Positions 53,781-64,000 of a stretch of DNA of 64,000 nucleotides are shown here, one piece after another. The stretch comes from Hygrophila difformis. Lineage: Eukaryota; Streptophyta; Magnoliopsida; Lamiales; Acanthaceae. Below the pieces are notes generated by a model, which saw nothing but the letters and a program-made list of their open reading frames with translations, made no database searches and had not been told where the DNA came from. Location: assembly GCA_030278955.1 (NCBI GenBank), contig JAOANR010000014.1:760965-824964 (forward strand), in the 5' to 3' direction. Numbering within the stretch: the stretch's first letter is position 1; the number at the start of each line of letters is the position of its first letter. The position numbers and the translations under genes were made by a program.

Positions 53781-54229
53781 CTCCCTCCGTCCCAATATAA
53801 GTGGCCCCTTTCTTTTGGGCACAGGAATTTAGGTAGTGGGATTTAGTAGTTAAAGTGGTGTGAGTAAATTTGACTAATTCATCCATTTAATTTATAATGG
53901 TTACATTTGACTTTTAGCCATATTTATTATTTAACTTTGACTTAATGTTATGGTAATGATATAGAAAGACAAAAATAGTCAAGTGTGATCTTGTTGGAAT
54001 CGTCTAATCGTATAGTTTTAGAATATATATTTTATATAATTTTTATTTATACCCATTTTGAGATATTAATGGTTAAACATATATAGGGACTTTGTGCGGA
54101 AAGTACAATTGTCATTGTTGTGGGGTTTTTAATCATGTTTATGTTAATCTAATTTACTTAAAAGGGAAAGTGGTCACTTTTAATGGGACACCCCAAAAAG
54201 GAATATTGGCCACGTTTAATGGGACAGAG
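53781..54229. mobile_element. Stowaway-like MITE, long subfamily
   Basis: 449 bp, TA-flanked (53779-53780, 54230-54231). Ends ctccctccgtcccaatataa and the inverted gtttaatgggacagag. The interior has cttttgggcacaggaattta and gattagtcaaatttactca-type text in inverse, shared with 20455-20934 and 61404-61854. Confidence 0.8.
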
Positions 54230-54483
54230 TACTATCTTGTGGTCCTTTAACTATGTGAGCAATAGTACAAATACAATGTACAACAGGCGTGGGCTACTAA
54301 CTGTACATAATTTATGACCATCATTCATCATTCATTGTTAATATGAAAATATTAAAAAGTTTTCCTCTATCCCCTTATTTTTATTTATTTTGATTTTAAA
54401 TACTATTCGTTGATTAATTATTAAATAAATTTACTGAACTGTGTGACCAAAATTTTTGGACCTCATGGGAAATCTATAATATA

Positions 54484-54839
54484 CTTCCTCTATTTTCTTT
54501 TATTTGCTACGGACTCACTCAGCACGCAGTCCAATACACATTTTAAACAATTAATAACTCAATTTCGGTATAAGTAAAAATTCTAAAAGTTCGATATTTA
54601 GAAACTACATGATGAGATGAATCTAACAAGATCTCACTCTTAAGCTTCGGAATGAGATCAAGTCCTATTTATTGTTCTACGCTATCCCAGCCCGAATATT
54701 TAATATGATGAGAAAAAACGGCTTCTTCATCTTTCTTCAATAAAGATCTGATCTAAACTATGATAAAAATTGAAATCAAAGTAATCCAATGAACAGTACC
54801 AAAAATTGATTTGGGGCAATAATTTGCGAACGGAGGAAG
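54484..54839. mobile_element. Stowaway-like MITE (family AACTC) with about 120-bp foreign insert
   Basis: Left cttcctctattttcttttat, family blocks acgcagtccaatacacattt and gatgagatgaatctaacaag, right inverted tgcgaacggaggaag. After gatctcact (about 54637) the family sequence is replaced by an unrelated GC-balanced stretch (cttaagcttcggaatgagat to aataaagatctgatct, to about 54757) before aaactatgataaaa resumes. Confidence 0.7.
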
Positions 54840-56577
54840 TATAAAATTTGTTGATCTTATGAATAGTATTTGTTCATTAATGGGCTTTAAATAACTTATA
54901 TTGTCTAATTTTTTTGAGACATAATTAGATTTTGAGCAAAGTATAACTTATATTGTATTATTTGTTTACTTATAATTTAGTACTTTATTTTAAAGAATAC
55001 ATTTTTATAAAATACTGTAGAAAAATAACATACATTGTTGAAAAGAGAATAATGCAAATTGATTGTTTTTTTTATATTAAAATTAATTAAATAGATGCAT
55101 ATCTAAAATATTTTTAAAGTATAATTTAATTAAAAATAATGTGAAAGTTGTTCGAGAAAAATATTTACATTGTTTAATAAAATTCGATATTTTAGTAATT
55201 AATCTTTATTTAGTAATAAATATTACCAATTATATTATGTAACACGTATAATATAATAAATTTGTTTACTTAGATATTTTGAGTTAAATATTTTATTTAC
55301 TTCATAAATTGGATTATATCTATATTGAATGTATGCATAATTGTTTCGGTTAACATTTAAAACAATGATCCAAATTTAAAGAAAAAAAATTAGTAATTAT
55401 GATTTTATTTATTCTTTTTGTTTGATTAGGATTATTTTTTTTGTCCTAAAGATACATTTTACTGAAAAATTGGATTAGATGATAGATTACAAAATATTCT
55501 ATACATTGTTTAAAAATGTGTGGTTGTGTCGTTATGAGAGGTAGCTACTCGGCTACTCTTGTACGGCCATAAGGGCAATTTGGTCCCAGGCCAGCGTGCA
55601 CTATCATAAGCCACCTTTCCTAATCATTTTCGTCCAATGCCGGCGGTGTTTAGGTATGTTATTGGTGTTTATATGAATGGTGGACCCTATTAACTACACT
55701 TGTCGCCCATGGTTAATAGGATACACAGTTAATATGATACACGCTAGACATCTTATGTACTGCATTTAGGCTGGATAGACATTATAGTTCAACATCCACT
55801 CACTCATTTCAATGCATAATGTATGTTATGGTTAAAGTACCGGTATAGGACGGTGTAATGTTTAAATACTATATTTACGTTCTTGTCTTTCATTAATGTC
55901 CATTTCCCTTATAATTCCTCCGGAGCTATTCCTCACTAAGTACGTTGTACTACACCTTACAATTGATGTTTGTTACATAATATGTCTTCCAATTGATGGC
56001 GTAGTGCATGGCGATTAGGTTTGGGGATGAGCGGACTACTTAGGTTGCGTTTTATAGGTGTATTGATGTTGTTATTTCTATTGTTTGTCTTCACTTGCTT
56101 GATAGTTGGTATTGTGGTCAGTGTGTTGCATAGGTTGTAAGTAGTAGTAATACTAATAGTATTATGCACTGATATACTAGATGGGCCGTTGTGCCTTAGC
56201 ATTACTTGGTATTGGGCCCGTGGCCACCACATGTTAATTATAGGTATTTGGATTATTCAGGACTTCTGCCCGTCTATCTTTTGTGACTATAATAATTATC
56301 TGTTGATGTTTGGATTGTTATGATACTGTCACCTTGCAGGGCAAAATATGTTTATTTTCTCGCTTCCAATTAATTGCATGATTAATTGTCTCGTCTGCAA
56401 AACACCTCAACCTTGTACCACCAACCCTAATCTAATCTAATTGGCCACTAGATTTGGTGAGTTAGTGTGATCAATTTATAATTTTTGGGGGTAATAGTAA
56501 TACATTGGCCTTAGCTCCACAATTAATCATGATCACAGTTTTATTCTTTTTCCTGACTCCAACTCTCCGACAGCAGC
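54840..56577. other. Intergenic region, no gene seen
   Basis: AT-rich to about 55500, then more mixed composition (55500-56340) with no recognisable coding or mobile signal in either strand. Confidence 0.35.
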
Positions 56578-56803
56578 TTATGCTAAGCTAGTTTCCACTG
56601 GAGGTGCCTTCTGATCTACTGGAGCAGGTGTACCTGCAGGTGCTCCGATATCTTGGAAACTGCAGCAACTGTGGGTTGTGGCTACAAAATCATTAGCAAA
56701 AACTGACATGAAGACCACAATGCAGAAAACGGTCTTTGTTCTTACTACTTTTATAATTGTCGGAGTGTGATCTCCTCTCTGATGATGGATGTGAGTGAGA
56801 CAC
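56578..56803 (-). other. Possible small secreted peptide gene or its remnant
   Basis: A 75-codon open minus-strand stretch ends with TAA at 56580-56578. It reads a hydrophobic segment (VFCIVVFMSVFANDFVA), a Cys pair (HSCCSF) and a Pro/Ala-rich end (GAPAGTPAPVDQKAPPVE), the layout of a signal peptide plus short secreted or AGP-like peptide. A TATA-like tctatatatactcc lies upstream at 56914-56901, with a CA-rich leader. No ATG precedes the hydrophobic part, so it is either decayed or needs an unseen first exon. I do not recognise the family. Confidence 0.3.
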
Positions 56804-56900
56804 TACTGCAAGCACAATTGCCAATTAGCTAGAGAGTAGGAGTGTGTGTGTGTTGGTGTTGGTGACTGGTGAGTGAGATTGAGAATTGAGACAAGAAATG

Positions 56901-56914
56901 GAGTATATATAGAC
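56901..56914 (-). promoter_or_regulatory. TATA-like box upstream of the possible peptide gene
   Basis: TCTATATATACTCC on the minus strand, followed by a C/A-rich leader (caccagtcaccaacaccaac). This arrangement is typical of a plant core promoter but is not proof of transcription. Confidence 0.35.
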
Positions 56915-56944
56915 AATTTGAGATCGAGGAAGAAAACAAGAATC

Positions 56945-57597
56945 TTCCAGCTATGGTTCGACATCATGGGACATTGTTTCTGGCTTCCCTTTGGGTTCTT
57001 TGGCTTGAGCACAATGCTATACTATTCAAGGGTTGGTGCATTAAGAGGGAGATTTTTTGCATGGCTCTTGACCTCCAGAATGCTCAGCGGTCTAACACTC
57101 TTTCAGAGGTCCAAATGGTGCATTGCAATGGGCATGGCGCAATGGGATCACTGTTCGTGATGATGCGGGGCGCTGGCTCGGGGGATGTGGTCATCTCGGA
57201 AACTACACCAATATGTAGCTCTCTGCCCTGGCTAAGGGCCTTGAATTTGTTCCAACATTTGGGGATTAATCACATTACCTGCTGTTCGGATTCGAAGCTA
57301 GCTCTTGGTCTATTGGATTCATGCTCTCATTTCCATCCCATGGCTGGCACTATCATGAGAGTTGCATTTTACACCACATCCTTCGAGTTGACGCATTTGC
57401 TAAACGTGGTGCTTTTATCGAAGATTTCTACACGATGTGAACCTTCCCTTGATTTTGTTCTTGAGAACATTGCACCGGATGCATCATGCGTGTGGTTCTC
57501 GCAACCTTAGTTGTTTTGTGGTTCTTGTTTTTCATTTACTTTTTTCAATTTTTGTTTTTCATTTTGTTTTTCTGGCTTTGACTTCTCGGAAAAAAAA
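56945..57597 (+). mobile_element. 5'-truncated LINE fragment (RNase H end)
   Basis: Plus-strand frame 56953-57510 matches the 3' end of plant L1 ORF2: LASLWVLWLEHNAILF, then an RNase H-like stretch with CCSDSKLALGLLDS and HLLNVVLLSKI, ending DASCVWFSQP. It parallels FVATIWILWLERNARVF and CYTDSRMTIGLL of the large LINE. Catalytic acidic positions are partly lost (the usual VDGS is absent). It ends in A10 (57590-57599). I found no clean target duplication. Confidence 0.8.
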
Positions 57598-57599
57598 AA

Positions 57600-58277
57600 T
57601 TAAAGAAATAACGCACGTGGGAATAGGGCAGGCGGAACCCGGAGTCCGGCACCATGGCCAGAATATCAGATTCCTCATTTCAGTTTCAATTGCCTTGAAA
57701 GCAAAGCGGAAGCCTGAACGTGCAAAAAAATTTTAAATATCGATATCAGTGTCTATATTGTCCATGGAAATTTACAGAAATTTCAAAAATATTCTAAATT
57801 TTAAGGAAAATTTCGAAGATATTTGAAATATTTTAAGAAATCATAGAAATTAGTATTTATGAAAACATAAATTTTAATTTGTTTAAAAAAAATTTAAAAA
57901 ACGAAGATATTTTAAAAAATTAAAATTTAGGTCAAAGTTTTGAAAATTTAGGTCAAGTTTGGAAAAATATCGAAGTCGAACGAAATATTATATGTGAAAT
58001 TTCGCTTCGGATGTTGCGAAACCCAAAATTTCGGTCCTTGTTTTTATTTGTCTCTTTTGTCCGCAAACCATCACAAGCATGTTCAAGATTTGCAATGACG
58101 TACGTATAAGTTGCTTATATCAAGCAAATCTATCTCCTACCATAAAAACACCGAGCAAAAGTAATTGTCCTACAAAACTTTAACCGACACGGGCTCTCTG
58201 TTATTTTCCTCACTATGGTAGAAGAAATTGGAAAGTATAAACATAAATTGCAGATCAGCAAGCAACAAAAAAAGATT
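57600..58277. other. Intergenic region
   Basis: 57735-58020 is an A-rich stretch with many gaaatttc/aaatatt words, possibly a decayed MITE. No gene was seen. Confidence 0.35.
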
Positions 58278-60046
<1,769 letters not shown>

Positions 60047-60087
60047 GGCACTCTGAATCTGATCTGCCTTGGGAGTTGGGAGGTGTG

Positions 60088-60170
60088 TTAGGGTTTTTGT
60101 GGTTAATTAGGGAATTTTTTTCAATTCTAAATGGGCCGCCTTACTTTTGGGCTAATCTAATATGGGCCCA
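60088..60170 (-). promoter_or_regulatory. Telo-box and site II motifs upstream of the RPL18A pseudogene
   Basis: Minus-strand AAACCCTAA (telo-box, 60096-60088) and three TGGGCC/TGGGCT-type site II words at 60132-60137, 60148-60153 and 60163-60170 (the last palindromic, tgggccca). This pair is the known hallmark of plant ribosomal protein gene promoters, supporting a duplication that included the promoter. Confidence 0.7.
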
Positions 60171-60862
60171 GAGGAAGTTAAGACACCATCAAAATTCAAA
60201 AGCCGACCTCGCGCGGTTCTTTACTTTTCCTTTTTTTGGATGAGCAGTTCTTTACTTTTCTTGATACTAGAAGATAAAAGTAGATTACTATTAGATTGTG
60301 CATTTGTACATAAGTAAGTATATAAATACTAGCAGTTGATTGTGTTGTTTCAAGTAAGTTTTAAAAAGGAACTGTATTGCTTTGCCTTTATATTAACTTT
60401 TGGTAAACAAAAAAAAAAAAAAAAAGGAAAGAAAGAAAAGTTTGAAAAAAAAAATTCAAAGATGTAGGAGCACAACAATTAACAACGGTGGGAGAAGAGA
60501 AGACTTCTCTAGCGAAAAAAGAAGCACATGGCCAAATTGAAGAAGTGAAAAGGTGCAGTACTAGGGTTTAGAATGGAGATTCTTTCATTGCATGTGCCAA
60601 TTTGGAAATGTTATTTAATTATTATGGATTATATATATATATAGTACGTATATTATTATATGGAGTAATATAGTAGTAATAATATAGTTTTAGATTACAT
60701 GTAAAGGAAAAGAGGAGTAGTGGAGAGAGGGGAGGGTGAGCGCGACAAGTCGACAAGAGACAAGGCGGGTTTGCATTTCATTGCAATGCATGTGGAACAG
60801 GTGGCAAGGCAACCACGTGCAGTATTTTTTGCAATGAGAATAAATAAATGGATAAAATAATA
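60171..60862. other. Intergenic region
   Basis: No gene seen; contains A- and T-rich runs (60410-60425) and a short TA tract (60632-60641). Confidence 0.35.
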
Positions 60863-61120
60863 CTCCTTCCATTTCAAATTAATGTTCCTTTTTTATTTCT
60901 GCACACAATCTAATATACTTTTTAAATTTTTAATATCTCAAAATATATACAAGTAGAAATTATGTAAAATATATATTCTAAAATTATACGATTAGACGAA
61001 TCTAACAAAACCGAACTTGACTATTTTTTTCAAATATATAATTACAATAATATCGAGTCAAAATTGAACAATGAACAGTGTCAAAAAGTCAAATGGGAAT
61101 ATTATTGTGGAACGGATGAG
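60863..61120. mobile_element. Stowaway-like MITE
   Basis: TA-flanked. Left ctccttccatttcaaattaa, right inverted gtggaacggatgag. The interior has ttaatatctcaaaatatata and gattagacgaatctaacaaa. Confidence 0.75.
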
Positions 61121-61403
61121 TAATAATAATACGAGTGGTGTAGTGTGTGGGAAGTAGTACTCCAGTAGATTATTCATGGCAGGAAAACATGTCTCGTGGT
61201 CGTGGAATAATTTTACCTCGCTCTTAGGAAAATTAAAAATAAAAATGAATGGTTAAATACAGCTAGCTAGTGATAATAAAAATACTACTACTACTACTAC
61301 TGTGGTCTGGTGTGGTGGTGATAGATATATCCAGATTCCAGACCAGATGAAAACCGGGGGCCGTACGTGTGGCGTGTGGGGGGAACCTGTGGATTATGTA
61401 GTA

Positions 61404-61854
61404 CTCCTCCGTTCCATTAAAAGTAGTCATTATTCTTTTTTGGTATCAATAAGGTTGGCCACTTTCCCTTTTAAGCAAATTAGATTAACATAAACATGAT
61501 TAAAAACCCCACAATAACAATTATACGTTCTGCACAAAGTTCATATACATGTTTAACCATTAATATCTCAAAATGGGTATAAATAAAAATTATACAAAAT
61601 ATATATTCTAAAACTATACGATTAGACGATTCCAACAAGACCATACCTGATTATATATTTTTTTTTCTTTCTACATCATTACGATAACATTAAATCAAAG
61701 TTAAATAATAAATATGGTTAAAAGTCAAATGTAACTATTATAAATTAGATGGATGAATTAGTCAAATTTACTCACACTACTTTAACTACTAAACACTACA
61801 ATCTAAATTCATGTGACACAAAGAAAGTGGTCACTTTTAATAAGACGAATGGAG
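61404..61854. mobile_element. Stowaway-like MITE, long subfamily
   Basis: 451 bp, TA-flanked. Left ctcctccgttccattaaaag, right inverted ttttaataagacgaatggag. The interior has ggccactttcccttttaagc, catgattaaaaaccccacaa and gattagacgattccaacaag, shared with 53781-54229. Confidence 0.8.
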
Positions 61855-63137
61855 TACTTTACTTGTAGTCAAGCCAGATTGTATCTGTGATTGACCAATA
61901 CCCAACTCCCAATAGCCTTACCATTTACCTACCACTAACTACTACTTCTAATTAACTAGAACTAATAGTAATAATAATAAAATTAATAATAATAATTCTC
62001 CTATGTATTTTTTGACTTCTTCGTATAATCTAATTTACTTTTTCAAACAGCTAATATCTCAAAATATATACAATTAAAATTTATATAATATATATTACCA
62101 TTTCATAGCCTGTATAGACGATTCAGTAAATATATATATATAAATATGACAAAATTATATGATGATTATATGATTATAATAAGATTGAGTACGGGATATA
62201 TATATATATATATAGCTGCGGCATGATGCACATTAGTGAATGATAAATACATCACCACTCTCACTCTCAATCTGTGTCTCCATCTATATGACTAATCAAT
62301 CGCACTATTCTATTCTTTCCAAAAACGGATAAAATAGTAGTAACAAGCTAGGGCAAGAATATCAATAACGTATACTACTACTAATGGAGTATAAAATACG
62401 TAGTAGTATACTCGACTCCACCCGTTGAATTGGTAATGGTGATTCCTCTCACGAATTGACAATGACAATTAATACTACTATTTAATAAGCAAAATTGTAG
62501 TAGTAAATGAAATATAGAGTAGGAGTAGTACAAGAAAGAGAAAGAAATGGAATTAATTTTGGAAGGTTGAATTGGCAATTCCAAGTGCAACCCCAACCCC
62601 ACCCACTAGGGGGCAGGCAGGGGCAGGGCAGGGCACCACAAAAATTAAAATTAAGACATACAGTAGTAGGAGTATAGTTAATTGCAGTGGCAGTGGTAAG
62701 AGTAACAGTACTACTGGTTACTCTCCTTTTTTTCCATCTAACGGTAGGATCACCACTGCTTAATACTACTCCCTCACCATTCCACTCAAAGTGTTTTTGC
62801 TTTCACTTTTGCCACTTATTTATTGATCCACTTTAACCTGATATACCAAAAAAATATACTACATTTTAAGATATTAAGTGACTATCACCCCGACCATAAT
62901 AAATAACCATTCACATTTCACATTTTGAATTTTCAGTTTTTCACACCCACGCCTTCCTTTCTCCTAATTAATTCAATTCGCTAGCCCACACATATGCTAT
63001 ATTCCTGTCCTCTCCTCTGTTGCTCCTCCGGCACGATACAGTACTCATGGACCAGCATATACTACTACTACTACTATTCAATTCATTTTAATAAATAGTA
63101 TTACCTCCTATTCAATTCATTTTAATAAATACTATTA
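61855..63137. other. Intergenic region with MITE remnant
   Basis: A partial MITE of the ttaatatctcaaa family lies at about 62005-62150 (ctaatatctcaaaatatata, gtatagacgattcagtaa), without recognisable right end. TA repeat at 62199-62214, (TAC)n at 63058-63076 and a GGGCA repeat at 62611-62635. No gene seen. Confidence 0.4.
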
Positions 63138-63390
63138 CCTCCGTCCCAATAGAAGTATTATGTATTATGTTTGATTTTTTGTTACTGTTCATTGTTCAAT
63201 TTTAACTCAATATTATTATAAATATATATTTTTAATAAAATAGTTGAATTCAGTCTTATTAGGTTCGTCTAATCGTATAGTTTTAGAATATATTTTGCAT
63301 AATTTTTAGTTCTATATATTTTGAGATATTAATAATAAAAAAAATGTTATGCAGGAATGAAACATGACATTTCAAGTGGGACGGAGGGAG
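63138..63390. mobile_element. Stowaway-like MITE
   Basis: TA-flanked; left cctccgtcccaatagaagta, right inverted caagtgggacggagggag. The interior is in reverse orientation (ttaggttcgtctaatcgtat, ttttgagatattaa). Confidence 0.8.
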
Positions 63391-64000
63391 TAATACGAAA
63401 ATCCGAATAATCTTAACTCATTTCACACGCACGTCCTACTCATTTTTACACTATGGGAGAGGTAGACAAAATATACTACGTAGTATATGACATGTGGGAT
63501 TAAGAATCTTAATACACATTATCAACATGGGCATATCAAATAGGGATTCTACAAAATATGATGCATTTAGCCTAATTTTGTAGTAGTATTAAAATTATGT
63601 AAATAGTACGTAATAATAATGATTGAAAACTACATAATTTTTGCCAGTGCAATGACCTGGCGTGAAGGGACCAACTAAGCAATATATATATCAAGACAAA
63701 ATTTGCCAGTTCAATGACAACTACATAATGCTTTAAATAATCAATTACTCACAGAGTTAAATAAATACAAATCCACACCAATAATAGTTTTTATTCCTTT
63801 GGAAGAATGAAACGCAGCAAAGAGGAAACCAGGAAAAGAAAAAAAAGAAAAACCAATTGCATTGCAAACAATGACTCTGACCGATCAAATTCTTACTTTT
63901 CAATAAATAAACTTATGAAGACTGTTTTTTTTTTTTTTCTTTTGAATCAATTATGACAGGACAGTGGACATGTAGACAGACGCCAAACAAAGCATTGATT
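63391..64000. other. Right-edge intergenic sequence
   Basis: AT-rich with no gene seen. The word tttgccagt(t/g)caatgac occurs twice (63642-63657, 63703-63719), a possible target duplication of about 14 bp around a roughly 45-bp insertion. Confidence 0.3.

Noticed and set aside
55957..56232. Minus-strand 91-codon frame
   Set aside because: Asn/Thr-rich, no domain, no start context or splice support; most likely chance.

Overview
This is a nuclear window from a flowering plant, almost certainly a eudicot. It is AT-rich, its split genes have GT-AG introns, and it is packed with small plant transposons (Stowaway-type MITEs, hAT-type MITEs, tRNA-derived SINEs, a TRIM, a plant L1-type LINE and a Ty1/copia copy). 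I cannot name the species; an asterid would be plausible, but that is a guess. The sequence is a draft, with a 500-base run of N at 5156-5655.

Four protein-coding loci look functional or partly functional. The 5' part of an ABCC1/2-type (MRP) vacuolar transporter lies on the minus strand (exon 1 at 8297-8629, exon 2 at 7637-7864, exon 3 running off the left edge at 1-97). An intact F-box/kelch gene of the At1g30090 type is on the plus strand (28226-29449). A complete 11-exon KATNAL2/CCP1-like AAA ATPase gene is on the minus strand (40027-47505, 402 aa). A KAT1/KAT2-like Shaker potassium channel is on the minus strand (49934-53005, 11 exons, about 692 aa, with an unresolved N terminus).

Two loci are intron-containing pseudogenes: a CUL4-like cullin (30093-38097), with several frameshifts and stops and missing its neddylation end, and a cytosolic ribosomal protein eL20/RPL18A copy (58278-60046), which has lost its start codon and carries two stops and a frameshift while its telo-box/site II promoter motifs persist.

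The rest is transposon country. ABCC intron 2 is about 7.5 kb and holds a decayed copia element that was itself hit by a SINE, a Stowaway MITE and three hAT-type elements with exact 8-bp target duplications; two of these carry GC-rich, gene-like inserts. A full-length but mutated LINE with a 14-bp target duplication fills 9899-15520. A complete TRIM with two 252-bp LTRs is at 19268-20210. About twenty Stowaway-like MITEs with CTCCCTCCGT-type ends are spread over the window, one pair in an interleaved order that simple nesting cannot give. A roughly 22-bp minisatellite sits at about 26090-26660 upstream of the F-box gene.

The genes do not form a pathway: this is a normal plant gene neighbourhood shaped by small transposons and gene decay. 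I found no convincing undescribed biological system. The best leads are the gene-capturing hAT elements, the interleaved MITEs, the TRIM with an internal repeat, the possible small secreted-peptide locus near 56.6-56.9 kb and the channel N terminus.
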